The position numbers and the translations under genes are program-made. A stretch of 64,000 bases of DNA from an uncultured Bryobacteraceae bacterium. GTDB taxonomy: Bacteria; Acidobacteriota; Terriglobia; Bryobacterales; Bryobacteraceae. Of this stretch, positions 49,096-58,166 are shown piece by piece. Numbering within the stretch: position 1 is the first letter of the stretch; each line of letters begins with the position of its first letter. The stretch lies in contig CAKZUE010000070.1 in assembly GCA_937920635.1 (NCBI GenBank), forward strand, positions 1 through 64,000, given 5' to 3'. The notes below the pieces were generated by a model. That model was not told the origin of the DNA, did not search any database, and saw nothing but the letters and a program-made list of their open reading frames with translations.

Positions 49096-50925
49096 TCAGT
49101 TGCGCAACACCGCTCCGGCTTCGCCCGCCACCGCCGCCAGGTCCAGGATCAGCCCCACGCGCCCGTCGCCCAGAATCGCTCCGCCGGCGAAGCCGCGCAC
49201 CTCGCGGAAGGCCGGCCCCAGGCTCTTGATCACCACCTCCTGCTTGCCTGCCAGCTCGTCCACCAGCAGGCAGAACACCCGGCTGCCGCTTTCGCCCACG
49301 ATCACCAGCCCGTCGCACGGATCCTCGCTGCGCGGCGCCACGCCCAGCTTCGCCGCCAGCCGCACCAGCGGCAGGAGCCGCCCGCGCACCATCACCATCT
49401 CGCCCCTGCCTTCCACGGTGAAGACCTGTTCGGGCGAGGCCTTGAACATCTCCCGCACGGCGAAGATCGGCACGATGAACCGCTCGCCCCCCACCGACAC
49501 GATCAGCCCGTCGATGATGGCCAGCGTCAGCGGCACCTTCAGCAGGAACGTCGTGCCCGACCCGCCCGACGAGACGATCTCGATCCGGCCGCGCAGCTTG
49601 TTGATGTGCTTGCGCACCACGTCCATGCCCACGCCGCGGCCGCTGACGTCGGTCACCTGCTCGGCCGTCGAAAAGCCCGGCTCGAAGATCAGGTGGAACA
49701 CCTCCGCGTCGCTCAGCTTGGCGTCGGCCGCAACCAGGCCCCGCTCCACCGCCTTGCGGAAGATCCTGTCGCGGTCGAGGCCCCGCCCGTCGTCGCTGAT
49801 CTCGATCACGATCATGCCCGCCTGATGCGACGCCGCCAGCCGGATGCGGCCCGCCGCCGGCTTGCCCGCCGCCTCGCGCTCGGCCGGCGCCTCCAGCCCG
49901 TGGTCCATGCTGTTGCGCAGCATGTGCACCAGGGGGTCGTGCAGCTCCTCGACGATCGTGCGGTCCAGCTCGACGTCCTCGCCGTGCAGCTCCAGCTCGG
50001 CCTGCTTGCCCGACTTGCGCGCCAGATCGCGCACCAGCCGCGTCATCCGCCGGAACAGGTGCCCCACCGGCACCATGCGCATCGCCATCGCCGTCTTCTG
50101 CACCTCGCCGGTGACGCGCGTCAAGTGCGCGATGTCGCGTTGCAGCTTCGGCGACTTCACCTGCGCGAAGTCCGGATTGTGCCTCAGCATCGTCTGCGCG
50201 ATCACCAGCTCGCCCACCATGTCCACCAGATACTCGAGCTTGGCCGTGTCCACCTTGACGAGCGACGCGTCGCCGCCCGCGCGGCCCGCGCCCGCCGCCG
50301 GAGCCTCCGCCGGACCGGCCGCCGCCTCGCGCTGCAGCGCCGGCTCGTCCGCCGGCGGCGCCGCAACGGCCTCTTCCGGCCCGCCAGCGGCCGCCGCTTC
50401 AATGCGCGCGATCAGCGCGTCCGGCTCCGGCGGCGCCGCCGCCGCGCGGCCTGCCGCGGCCGCCTCGATCGCATCGAGCCACGACCGCAGATAGTCGCCC
50501 GCCGCCAGCACCACATCCACCGCCGCCGGCCGCATCACCAGCTTGCCGTTGCGCGCCAGATCGAGCAGCGTCTCGGTCTCGTGCGCCACCCGCTGCATGA
50601 CCGAGTAGTCGAGGAACCCGGCCAGCCCCTTGATCGTGTGAAAGCTGCGGAAGGCCGCGTGCAGCGTCTCCTGCGTGTGCACGCCCTGCTCGATCTCGAG
50701 CAGGCACGCTTCGATCCTGGCCAGGTGCTCGCGCGCCTCGACCAGGAAGTCCTGCACCAGCTCCGGATCCTGGGCCAAAGGATTGGCCGCCCCTGCGGCC
50801 GACTCCATGCTCTCGGCCAGCGCCCGCAGCCCTTCGGCCGCGTCCGGCCGCTCCGGCGCGGCCTCCGCCGGGCGGTCCGGCCCAGCCGCCGGACCGCCCT
50901 CGATCCTCTCCCTGTCCTGCGCCAT
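49096..50925 (-). CDS. cheA: Chemotaxis histidine kinase CheA
   Basis: A 609-residue kinase. The Hpt domain (~52-150) has the phosphoacceptor H96 in SFHTIKGLAGF. A Pro/Ala-rich linker follows, with no clear P2 domain. Then come the dimerisation domain (VDTAKLEYLVDMVGELVIAQTML), the ATPase domain with ISDDGRGLDRD and GVGMDVVRKHI, and the CheW-like P5 domain (GLIVSVGGERFIVPIFAVREM). Absence of a separate P2 means CheY must dock otherwise. It follows mcp in the same operon. Confidence 0.95.
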   Translation of the reverse strand: MAQDRERIEGGPAAGPDRPAEAAPERPDAAEGLRALAESMESAAGAANPLAQDPELVQDFLVEAREHLARIEACLLEIEQGVHTQETLHAAFRSFHTIKGLAGFLDYSVMQRVAHETETLLDLARNGKLVMRPAAVDVVLAAGDYLRSWLDAIEAAAAGRAAAAPPEPDALIARIEAAAAGGPEEAVAAPPADEPALQREAAAGPAEAPAAGAGRAGGDASLVKVDTAKLEYLVDMVGELVIAQTMLRHNPDFAQVKSPKLQRDIAHLTRVTGEVQKTAMAMRMVPVGHLFRRMTRLVRDLARKSGKQAELELHGEDVELDRTIVEELHDPLVHMLRNSMDHGLEAPAEREAAGKPAAGRIRLAASHQAGMIVIEISDDGRGLDRDRIFRKAVERGLVAADAKLSDAEVFHLIFEPGFSTAEQVTDVSGRGVGMDVVRKHINKLRGRIEIVSSGGSGTTFLLKVPLTLAIIDGLIVSVGGERFIVPIFAVREMFKASPEQVFTVEGRGEMVMVRGRLLPLVRLAAKLGVAPRSEDPCDGLVIVGESGSRVFCLLVDELAGKQEVVIKSLGPAFREVRGFAGGAILGDGRVGLILDLAAVAGEAGAVLRN

Positions 50926-50979
50926 GGCTGTGGGTCACTCCCCGGATGCGCTTTCGTCCTTCAGGAGCCGCCGCGCGGC

Positions 50980-52554
50980 TCAGAAATCGCGGAACCCGTC
51001 CTCGAGAGGAATCTCCATGCGCGCCGCCGTCTTGACGCCCAACGCGCGCGGAGCCTTCGCCGCATGCAGAAGCGGGGAGGCCGCCCGCGCCGGCGACGCG
51101 GCCGCGTGCTCCTCTTCGCCCGCGCCCACCAGCTCGCGCAGCCGGTCCACGGCCGCCTGCAGGTGCTGGGCCTGCGCCGACATCTCCTCGCCCGCCGACG
51201 CGCTCTCCTCGGCGCTGGCCGCCGTCGATTGCGTCACCTGCTGCATCTGCGCCACGGCGCGCGCGATCTGCTCGATGCCCCGGGCCTGCTCCTGGCTGCC
51301 CATGTGCACCTCGCTGGCCAGCACCCGGATCCGCGACGCGTTCTCGAACACCCGGGTGACGCAGGCCGCCACCTCGTCCAGCCGCAGCTTGCCCTCGTTG
51401 GAGCGCACGATCGACTCCTCGATCAGATCCGAGGTGTCCTTGGCCGCCTGGGCGCAGCGCTGCGCCAGGTTGCGGACTTCATCGGCCACCACCGCAAAGC
51501 CCATGCCCGCCTCGCCCGCCCGCGCCGCCTCCACCGCCGCGTTCAGCGCCAGGATGTTGGTCTGGAAGGCGATCTCGTCGATGACGCGGATGATGCGGCT
51601 GATCTTCTCGCTCGAGGCGTTGATCTCCTTCATCGACTCGATCATCTGGCCGAGCTTCTCATTGGTCTCCTTCAGCAGCTGATCGGCCTTCTCGGTTTCG
51701 CCCGCCGCCAGCGAGGCGTTTTCAGCGTTCTTCTGCGTCATCGAGTTCAGCTCTTCGGTCGAAGCCGACGTCTGCTCGAGCGACGCCGCCTGTTCGCTGG
51801 ATCCCTGCGCCAGCGCCTGCGACGAGCTCGACACCTGCTGCGCCGCCCCGGCCACCTGCCGCGCGCCGTCGGCGATCTCCGCCGCGATCCGCTTCAGCGT
51901 CCGGTCCGCCCCGCGCATCACCCACATCGCCGCGCCCGACACCGCCGCCGCCACCAGCACGCCCACGATCAGCAGCAGCATCGCCAGCCGCGATTGCGAG
52001 GTGGCGTCCGAGGCTGCCTGCTCCAGCAGCCGCCGCTGGAGCGCCGCCATCGCCGCCGAGTTCTTCCGCGTCCGCTCGAGCAGCGGCGCCAAGACCGACG
52101 CCTGCATCCTCGTGGCTTCGTCGAACCGCTGCGCGTCCACGTGGCCGAGGAACACCGCCGTCTGCTGCGTCCACTCCTCCAGGTCCCGGCGCAGATCCGC
52201 GTTCAACCGCTTGCCCTCGTCCGACCACAGCAGCGGCTGGATGGCGTTGACCGCCTCGCCCGCCTCGCCCAGGGCCCTTTGCAGATTCGCCCGCGACTGC
52301 CGCGTCAGCTCCGCATCGCCCGTCATCGCGCCCAGCAGCACGCCGCGCTGCGACGCCTCGCCCTGGGCCACGCTCCGCTCCACCGCCATCGCGTACTGGA
52401 GCTTCTTCCCTTCGCTGTTGACCGTGTTCTGCACCAGCCCGCTCAGCATCGACGCGCTGAAGACCCCGCCGGCGCCCACCAGCAGCAGCAGCGCGCCGGT
52501 CAGCCCCAGGCTCAGGTACATCTTGCTGCCCAAGTTCCGTTTCGCAAACGACAT
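50980..52554 (-). CDS. Methyl-accepting chemotaxis protein
   Basis: A 524-residue receptor. The first helix (~15-35) and the second (~193-215) flank a four-helix-bundle-like ligand domain (~40-190). A short HAMP-like segment follows ([21 protein letters not shown]). The signalling domain has the conserved tip [39 protein letters not shown]. The C terminus lacks the NWETF-type pentapeptide that binds CheR/CheB in enterobacteria. It lies between cheW and cheA, so it is likely the dedicated receptor of this array. Confidence 0.95.
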   Translation of the reverse strand: MSFAKRNLGSKMYLSLGLTGALLLLVGAGGVFSASMLSGLVQNTVNSEGKKLQYAMAVERSVAQGEASQRGVLLGAMTGDAELTRQSRANLQRALGEAGEAVNAIQPLLWSDEGKRLNADLRRDLEEWTQQTAVFLGHVDAQRFDEATRMQASVLAPLLERTRKNSAAMAALQRRLLEQAASDATSQSRLAMLLLIVGVLVAAAVSGAAMWVMRGADRTLKRIAAEIADGARQVAGAAQQVSSSSQALAQGSSEQAASLEQTSASTEELNSMTQKNAENASLAAGETEKADQLLKETNEKLGQMIESMKEINASSEKISRIIRVIDEIAFQTNILALNAAVEAARAGEAGMGFAVVADEVRNLAQRCAQAAKDTSDLIEESIVRSNEGKLRLDEVAACVTRVFENASRIRVLASEVHMGSQEQARGIEQIARAVAQMQQVTQSTAASAEESASAGEEMSAQAQHLQAAVDRLRELVGAGEEEHAAASPARAASPLLHAAKAPRALGVKTAARMEIPLEDGFRDF

Positions 52555-52615
52555 CGCTTCTTCCCTTCCTTTTCCTGGTAAAACTCCCGTGATCCTTCCG
52601 CCCGCGTTCCGCCGC

Positions 52616-53164
52616 TCAGGCTTCGGCCGGCACGGCTTCCTCGTCCAGCGGCAGCAGTTCCAGCCCGCCGAGCTCCTGCGCCGTCATCACCTCGTCGATG
52701 TCGAGCAGGATCTTCACCCGCCCCTTCACCTTCGCCAGCCCCAGAATGTAGGGCAGGCGCACGTCCTCGCCGAACGACGGCGTGTCCTCGATCTCCTGCT
52801 CCTGGATGGTGAGCACCTCGCTGACGCCGTCGACAACGACGCCCATCAGCAGCGGATCGCCCGAGCCGCTCCTGCGCCGCACGTGCAGCACGATGATGCA
52901 GGTGCGCGAGGTGGCCTCCGCGTCCGGCATGCCGAACTTGCGCCGCAGATCCACCACCGGAATCACCTTGCCCCGCAGGTTGATCACGCCCCGGACGTAG
53001 GGCGGCGTCTGCGGCACCTCGGTGATCTCCTGAAGCCCCATGATCTCGCGCACCTTCAGCACGGCCACGGCGAACTCCTCGCGGCCGAGGTGGAAAACGA
53101 GATACTTGCCCTGGCGGCCCTGCGCCGCCCTGGCCTGTTTGCTCGGAACAGTCTGCTTGTCCAT
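52616..53164 (-). CDS. cheW: Chemotaxis coupling protein CheW
   Basis: A 182-residue scaffold linking receptors and CheA. SH3-like subdomains are seen in [47 protein letters not shown] and IIVLHV. A C-terminal extension ([28 protein letters not shown]) follows. ATG 53164 has AAGGA 12 nt upstream, and 34 extra codons on the 5' side are unlikely to be translated. It is the first gene of the eight-gene cluster. Confidence 0.92.
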   Translation of the reverse strand: MDKQTVPSKQARAAQGRQGKYLVFHLGREEFAVAVLKVREIMGLQEITEVPQTPPYVRGVINLRGKVIPVVDLRRKFGMPDAEATSRTCIIVLHVRRRSGSGDPLLMGVVVDGVSEVLTIQEQEIEDTPSFGEDVRLPYILGLAKVKGRVKILLDIDEVMTAQELGGLELLPLDEEAVPAEA

Positions 53165-53337
53165 GATGTCCGGCGGTCCTTGCCTGCTTCGGCCGCGCCC
53201 GGCGGATTGCGGGATCCGCGGGGCGCGGCTCTCACCGCTCATATCGGATAGTCGTGGGGGAATCACAGGAAAAGTGGAGGCGGTGATATGCTGGAGCCAA
53301 GTCCGCCCGCCCTGGCGAACGCGGGCAAGGAGGCTTG

Positions 53338-53865
53338 ATGCGTTCTGGGATACTGACCGCGATCCTGGCCGCGCTGGCTCTGGCCCAGCCGGCCGCGCCG
53401 CCGAAAACCCATCTCAAACCCGGCGATGAAGCGCCCGACTTCCGCCTGCGCACCACCGCCGGGCAGGAGTTCCACCTGGCCGCGCACCGCGGCAAGACCG
53501 TCGTGGTCGCCTTTTTCCCGGCCGCCTTCACCGGCGGTTGAACGAAGGAAATGACCGCGTACCAGGCTGGTATCGCAGAATTTGAAAAGGCCGGCGCCAC
53601 GGTGATCGGCGTCAGCACAGACAACCTGCCGTCGCTCGGCCACTGGGCGCGCGAGGTGCTCAAGCTCAGCTTCCCGCTGGCCAGCGACTTCGCCCGCCGC
53701 GAGGTGGCGCGCGCTTACGGGGTTCTCAACGAGACGAGCGGCATCGCCAACCGCGCGACCTTCGTCATCGGGCCCGACGGCCGCATCCTGCACGTCGAGG
53801 AAGGCTCGTCGGCGATCGACCCGGAAGGCGCGCTCGCGGTGTGCCGCCGGACGAAGCGGCAGTAA
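53338..53865 (+). CDS. Peroxiredoxin with in-frame TGA at the peroxidatic Cys, probable selenoprotein (PrxU-like)
   Basis: Read through TGA 53539-53541 this gives one 175-residue exported peroxiredoxin. The signal peptide is ~1-19, then GDEAPDFRLRTTAGQEFHLA, VVVAFFPAAFTGG-TGA-TKEMTAYQ, ATVIGVSTDNLPS and ATFVIGPDGRI, all typical of AhpC/TSA (Prx) enzymes. In the family the motif is FTxxC(T/S)KE, so codon 68 is the peroxidatic cysteine. The only lesion is that TGA; both halves are in the same frame and otherwise intact. Only one Cys remains, near the C terminus. AAGGAGG at 53327-53333 lies 4 nt before ATG 53338. The alternatives are a recent nonsense mutation or a sequencing error. Confidence 0.8.
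53542..53583 (+). promoter_or_regulatory. Candidate bacterial SECIS hairpin in the peroxiredoxin mRNA
   Basis: Starting just after the TGA: GCGTACC (53557-53563) pairs with GGTA-T-CGC (53569-53576) with one bulged U. The 5-nt apical loop is AGGCU, with G at positions 2 and 3. AAAT (53549-53552) and ATTT (53580-53583) can add a lower stem across an internal loop. The loop begins about 22 nt after the TGA, within the distance seen for bacterial SECIS elements. Confidence 0.6.
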
Positions 53866-53884
53866 CGCCGCCCGGGCGCGCGGC

Positions 53885-54523
53885 TCAGGGCAGCTCGCGG
53901 ACCCAGATGTCGCGGAACTGCATGTGCCCCTCGCCGCCCGAGTGGAGCTGGAGCGCGATGGTGCCGGTCAGGAACGGCGCGCGCGGATCGGTGAAGTCGA
54001 TCATCGGCACTCCGTTCAGGCGCGAGACGTAGCGGTTGCCGTTGACCGTGACCAGCATCTCGTTCCACTCGTTCTGGCGCACGACGGTCTCGTTTTCCGG
54101 CGCGGGCCAGACGATCCAGGCGCGGCCGAAGCCGTAGACGCCGCCCGTGTGGCGGCCGATGGTGCAGTCGATTTCGAACTGCGCGCCCTGGCTGACGTCG
54201 GCCGTGCCCGGTTTGAAGCGCGTGTGGAAATAAACGCCGGAATTCCCCGTGCCAATGCACTTGAATTTCAGCGAGAGCTGGAAATTCCGGTAATCCTTGG
54301 CTGTTTCCAGATAGCCGTATTCTTTTGTGACGGCGCGGCCGATGAGCACGCCATCGGCCACCGTCCATTCCTCCTTGCCGACCGGGTTCCAGCCGGCGAG
54401 GTCCTTCCCGTTGAACAGTTGCACCCAATCCTCGCCGGGCGGGCGAGCGCCCTTGGGCAACTGGGCCAGCAGAACGGCGGCTGCCGCCGCGCACAGGACA
54501 GCGATGAGCAGGGAACGCTTCAT
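53885..54523 (-). CDS. Secreted 3-keto-disaccharide hydrolase domain (DUF1080) protein
   Basis: A 212-residue protein. The signal peptide is ~1-21. The rest is one DUF1080 beta-jelly-roll domain: WVQLFNGKDLAGWNPVG, EEWTVADGVLIGRAVTKEYGYL, FQLSLKFKCIGTGNSGVYFHT, EFEIDC-like strands, and a GHMQFRDIWVREL end. The family includes 3-keto-beta-glucan hydrolases and many lectin-like proteins of uncertain activity. It converges on the peroxiredoxin and is 10 bp downstream of the aminotransferase gene's stop codon on the same strand. Confidence 0.88.
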   Translation of the reverse strand: MKRSLLIAVLCAAAAAVLLAQLPKGARPPGEDWVQLFNGKDLAGWNPVGKEEWTVADGVLIGRAVTKEYGYLETAKDYRNFQLSLKFKCIGTGNSGVYFHTRFKPGTADVSQGAQFEIDCTIGRHTGGVYGFGRAWIVWPAPENETVVRQNEWNEMLVTVNGNRYVSRLNGVPMIDFTDPRAPFLTGTIALQLHSGGEGHMQFRDIWVRELP

Positions 54524-54533
54524 GCGTTTCAGC

Positions 54534-55670
54534 TTATCCCTTCGCGCGCGCCGCCTGCTGCGCGCCCGCCCAGCGGTTGGCGGCTTCGATCACGGCTTGC
54601 ACCTCGTCATCGGCGAGGTAGGGATGGATGGGCAGGCTGACCTCGCGGCGGCAGAAGCGGCGCGCCGGCTCCGGATCCCCGGCCAGCTCGTGGCGGGCTT
54701 CGCGCATGGCCGGCTGATCAAACAAAGGCAGGGGATAATGTTCCGCCGTCTGCACGCCGCACTGCTCCATGTGGCGGCGGAAATGCTCTTTGGCCCCGTC
54801 CGGGACGAGCACCGGGAACAGGTGCCAGACGGAGTCCGACCCCGGCGCAGCAGCAGGGATTTCGACCTCAGGATGCCGGATGCCCTCGATGTAGGCGCGG
54901 GCGATCGCGCGCCGGCGCGCGGTCCATTTTTCCAGTCTTGGCAGCCCGGCTTCGGCGAGAAACGCCGCCTGCAATTCGTCGAGCCGGCTGTTGAGCCCCG
55001 CCACAATGTGATGGTATTTGCCCTGCTGGCCGTAATCGCGCCAGCAGCGGGCCTGCGCGGCGAGGTCTTCATCCCGCGTCAGCAGCGCGCCGCCGTCGCC
55101 CAGCGCGCCCAGGTTCTTGGTCGGGTAGAAGCTCGCCGCGGCCGCCTCGCCCGCCGTGCCGCAGGGGCGTCCGTTCCAGCGGGCGAGGATGGACTGGGCG
55201 CAGTCCTCCACCATGCGCACGCCGCGGGCGGCGATGGCGGCGAGCCGGTCCAGATCAAGACAGTGGCCATACAGGTGCACCGGCACGAAGAAGCGGATGG
55301 AGGGATCGCGCTCCAGAATTTCGGCGCAGGCGTCGAGGTCGGCCAGGCCGTTGGGCGAGCACGGCGCAAATACGGGCACGCCGCCGGCGCGGAGCACGGC
55401 CAGCGCGGTGGCGAAGGCCGAAACGGGAGCGGTGAGCACGCGGTCGCCGGCGCGGCAGCCCAGGATGCGCAGGCCGATCTCGATCGCGTCCAGACCGCTG
55501 GCAACGCCCACGGCGTGCGGGAGGCCCCAGGCGGCGGCGAGGCTCCGTTCGAACCGCTCCACCTCGCGGCCGAGAATGTACCAGCCGGACGCGCCGGTGC
55601 GGTCCAGCGCGCGGCGGAAATCCGGCGCGGCATCCGCCCATTGCCGCCGGAAATCGTTCATCAAAATCAT
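54534..55670 (-). CDS. DegT/DnrJ/EryC1-family aminotransferase
   Basis: A 378-residue PLP enzyme that aminates keto-sugars for surface polysaccharides or modified metabolites. The lysine that binds PLP is K185 in SFYPTKNLGALGDGG. Other family blocks are VASGLDAIEIGLRILG, PVSAFATALAVL, PVHLYGH, EDCAQS and GLNSRLDELQAAFL. Start ATG 55670 or 55661 is possible; both are far closer to the conserved core than an open frame starting at 55973. No nucleotide-sugar genes are next to it, so the substrate is open. Confidence 0.9.
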   Translation of the reverse strand: MILMNDFRRQWADAAPDFRRALDRTGASGWYILGREVERFERSLAAAWGLPHAVGVASGLDAIEIGLRILGCRAGDRVLTAPVSAFATALAVLRAGGVPVFAPCSPNGLADLDACAEILERDPSIRFFVPVHLYGHCLDLDRLAAIAARGVRMVEDCAQSILARWNGRPCGTAGEAAAASFYPTKNLGALGDGGALLTRDEDLAAQARCWRDYGQQGKYHHIVAGLNSRLDELQAAFLAEAGLPRLEKWTARRRAIARAYIEGIRHPEVEIPAAAPGSDSVWHLFPVLVPDGAKEHFRRHMEQCGVQTAEHYPLPLFDQPAMREARHELAGDPEPARRFCRREVSLPIHPYLADDEVQAVIEAANRWAGAQQAARAKG

Positions 55671-55833
55671 CGAATTTCCGTCCAATTCATCCAGGGCCGC
55701 AGAATTTCGCCCCGGCCGCCGGGCGCCCGCGCGCCGGCCCGCGGGCCATGGATGCCAGTATAGCGGCGGGGGCTGGATTCCGGCGCGCGGGGATGCTAGC
55801 TTGTGGCCAAGGGCTTCTGAGTGGAGGTGATGC

Positions 55834-57066
55834 ATGCTGGAACACCGATGGCTTGGCGCAGCAGCCCAGATTGCGGGCGCACGGATCCTCAAGGCCGCCG
55901 GCAATCCGCCCGTGCGCATCCTTCTGCCGGACGGAACGGCCGTGGAGGCGCGCGAGGCGGCGGTCGCGTTCACGCTGCGGATCCGGAGCTGGGGCGCGCT
56001 GGCGGCGATGCTGGCGGACCCGGAGACGGGCTTCGCCGAAAATTACGCTTCCGGCGCCGTGGAGCTGGAGGGGCCGCTGGCGGAATTCTGCGAGACGATC
56101 TACCGGCACTACCCGCGCCAGGGCGACAGCCGCGGCGCCTGGAGTTGGCTGTCGCGCTACCTGGACTGGACGCAGCGGCGCTCGGTGCGCGCGGCGAAGA
56201 AACACATCCGCCGCCACTACGGCCTCGGCAACGAGTTCTACCGGCTGTGGCTGGACGAAGAGATGCTGTACACCTGCGCCTTCTTCCCGCGCGAGGATGC
56301 GTCTCTGGAAGAGGCGCAGATCGCGAAAATGGAGCGCGTAGCGCGAAAGCTGGCGCTGGAGCCGGGCGAGCGCGTGGTGGACGCGGGCTGCGGCTGGGGC
56401 GCCTTCGCGCTGTACATCGCGCGGGTACACGGCTGCCGCGTGCGCGCGTTCAACATCAGCGAAGAGCAGATCGCCTGGGCGCGGCGGCGCTGCCGCGAAC
56501 TGGGATTGGAGGGCCGCGTCGAATTTGTGCTCGACGACTACCGCAACATTACCGGCGCCTACGACGTCTTCGCCTCGATCGGCATGCTGGAGCATGTCGG
56601 CGTGGAGCACTACGGCGAGCTCGGCGAGGTGATCCGGCGCACGATCGGCGAAACGGGCCGCGGGCTGCTGCACTTCATCGGGCGTTCCTGCCCGGCGCCG
56701 CTGAGCCCTTGGATCCGCAAGCGGATCTTCCCCGGCGCCTATGCGCCCGCGCTCAGCGAGATGCTGCCGTTGCTCGAGGCCGGCGCCTATCATGTGGCCG
56801 ACGTGGAGAACCTGCGCTCCCACTACGCTCGGACGCTGCGCTGCTGGCGCGAGCGCTTCGAGGCGGCCGAGCCGCAGGTGGCGGCGATGTTCGATGAAGA
56901 GTTCGCCCGCGCCTGGAAGCTGTATCTGGCGGGGTCGGAGGCGTCGTTCCGGAGCGGCACGCTGGAGCTGTACCAGGTGCTGTTCGCCGGGCCGCGCTGC
57001 ACAAGAAGGCTGTGGACCCGCGAGAGCGGGCAGGAGCAAGCCGCGCGGGCTGGGGAGCCCGCATGA
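55834..57066 (+). CDS. cfa: Cyclopropane-fatty-acyl-phospholipid synthase family methyltransferase
   Basis: A 410-residue enzyme of the normal Cfa size. The N-terminal lipid-binding part (LRIRSWGALAAMLADPETGFAENYASGAVEL) leads to the SAM-binding core (VVDAGCGWGAFALYIA). The family residues YDVFASIGMLEHVG and the conserved YCRFFP-type TCAFFPREDASLEEAQ follow. It adds a methylene group from SAM to unsaturated acyl chains in the membrane. GGAGG lies 6 nt before ATG 55834. Its stop overlaps the next gene's start as ATGA, so the two are coupled. Confidence 0.9.
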   Translation: MLEHRWLGAAAQIAGARILKAAGNPPVRILLPDGTAVEAREAAVAFTLRIRSWGALAAMLADPETGFAENYASGAVELEGPLAEFCETIYRHYPRQGDSRGAWSWLSRYLDWTQRRSVRAAKKHIRRHYGLGNEFYRLWLDEEMLYTCAFFPREDASLEEAQIAKMERVARKLALEPGERVVDAGCGWGAFALYIARVHGCRVRAFNISEEQIAWARRRCRELGLEGRVEFVLDDYRNITGAYDVFASIGMLEHVGVEHYGELGEVIRRTIGETGRGLLHFIGRSCPAPLSPWIRKRIFPGAYAPALSEMLPLLEAGAYHVADVENLRSHYARTLRCWRERFEAAEPQVAAMFDEEFARAWKLYLAGSEASFRSGTLELYQVLFAGPRCTRRLWTRESGQEQAARAGEPA

Positions 57067-58163
57067 GCGCCTACGATGCGATCCTCATCGGCGGAGGGCC
57101 GGCCGGATCGGCGTGCGCGGCGCGGCTCAAGCGCGGCGGGATGGAAGTGCTGGTGGTGGACCGGGCGCACTTCCCGCGGGACAAGCCGTGCGCCGGATGG
57201 ATCACCCCCGAGACTGTGGCGCGCCTGGGCCTGAAGCCGGAGGAATACGCGCGGCATGGACGCATGACGCCCATCACGTCTTTCCTGGTGTCGCTGCTGG
57301 GCGGCCGGCCCGTGCCCGTGGACTTTGGCGCGCCGGTCAGCTACGCCATCCGGCGCTGCGAGTTCGATACGTTCCTGCTGAAGCGGTCAGGCGCCGCCGT
57401 CCGCACCGGAACCGAAGTGACTTCGATCGAACGCCGAGACGGCAGGTGGATCATCAACGGCGCGTGGGAGGCGCCGGTGCTGGTGGGGGCAGGCGGCCAC
57501 TTCTGCCCGGCGGCGCGCCATCTGGGCGCGAAGCCGTCCGATGAACCGGCGGTGGCCGCGCAGGAAGCCGAGTTCGAGATGACGGAGGAAGAGGCCGCCC
57601 GTTGCGCCCTGCCCGAGGGCTGGGTGGATCTGAGCTTCGCCCGGGACCTGGACGGCTACGGGTGGTGCGTGCGCAAAGGGCGGTGGCTCAACGTGGGGTT
57701 CGGCACGTTGCGCCACCACAGCCTGAAGCCCCTGCTCGAGCGATACGCGGACGGCCTGCGCCGGCGCGGCATTCTGCCGCAGGGGCGCGAAACGCCGATG
57801 CGGGGGCACGCCTATCTGCTGCGCAGCCTGGCGCGGCGGCCGGTGTTCGGAGAAGGCGTGCTGCTGGCGGGCGACGCCGCCGGGCTCGCCTATGACTCGA
57901 GCGGCGAGGGCATTCTGCCTGCCATCGTCAGCGGAACTCTGGCGGCCGAGGCGATCCTGGCCGCCGGACTGCGGCCTGAGCGGCTTGACGGCGCGGCCTA
58001 TGCCGCGGCGCTCGAGAAGGAACTGGGGCCCCGGGGGACAGGGAGGCGAGGCGCCTCCTGGCTGGAGTGGCTGGCGGCGCCGCTGGCCTTCCGCTCGGCG
58101 GACTTTGTACGGCGCGAAATCATCGGGAAGCGCTTTCTGCGGCGGAACGGCGCGGAATCATAG
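57063..58163 (+). CDS. FAD-dependent oxidoreductase, geranylgeranyl reductase-like
   Basis: A 366-residue flavoprotein. The FAD-binding motif GGGPAGSACAARL is at about 10-22, and RDKPCAGWITPE at about 39-51 is characteristic of the geranylgeranyl reductase family. The C-terminal part has GEGVLLAGDAAGLAYDSSGEGILPAI, the FAD-ribityl motif. Members reduce isoprenoid or other carbon-carbon double bonds, and some act as halogenases or epoxidases. Start coupled by ATGA to cfa suggests a lipid substrate, but this is inference. It converges on the HAD gene with 3 bp between them. Confidence 0.85.
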   Translation: MSAYDAILIGGGPAGSACAARLKRGGMEVLVVDRAHFPRDKPCAGWITPETVARLGLKPEEYARHGRMTPITSFLVSLLGGRPVPVDFGAPVSYAIRRCEFDTFLLKRSGAAVRTGTEVTSIERRDGRWIINGAWEAPVLVGAGGHFCPAARHLGAKPSDEPAVAAQEAEFEMTEEEAARCALPEGWVDLSFARDLDGYGWCVRKGRWLNVGFGTLRHHSLKPLLERYADGLRRRGILPQGRETPMRGHAYLLRSLARRPVFGEGVLLAGDAAGLAYDSSGEGILPAIVSGTLAAEAILAAGLRPERLDGAAYAAALEKELGPRGTGRRGASWLEWLAAPLAFRSADFVRREIIGKRFLRRNGAES

Positions 58164-58166
58164 AGC

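Noticed and set aside
48301-52581. A 1426-codon open frame on the plus strand across the chemotaxis genes
   Set aside because: It is antisense to cheR, cheA and mcp, whose families are certain. The product is Arg/His/Gln/Leu-rich, as expected from GC-rich antisense reading.
53335-53541. A separate 67-residue protein ending at the TGA
   Set aside because: It lacks the Prx active site and the second half continues in the same frame with no other lesion. A single recoded gene explains both.
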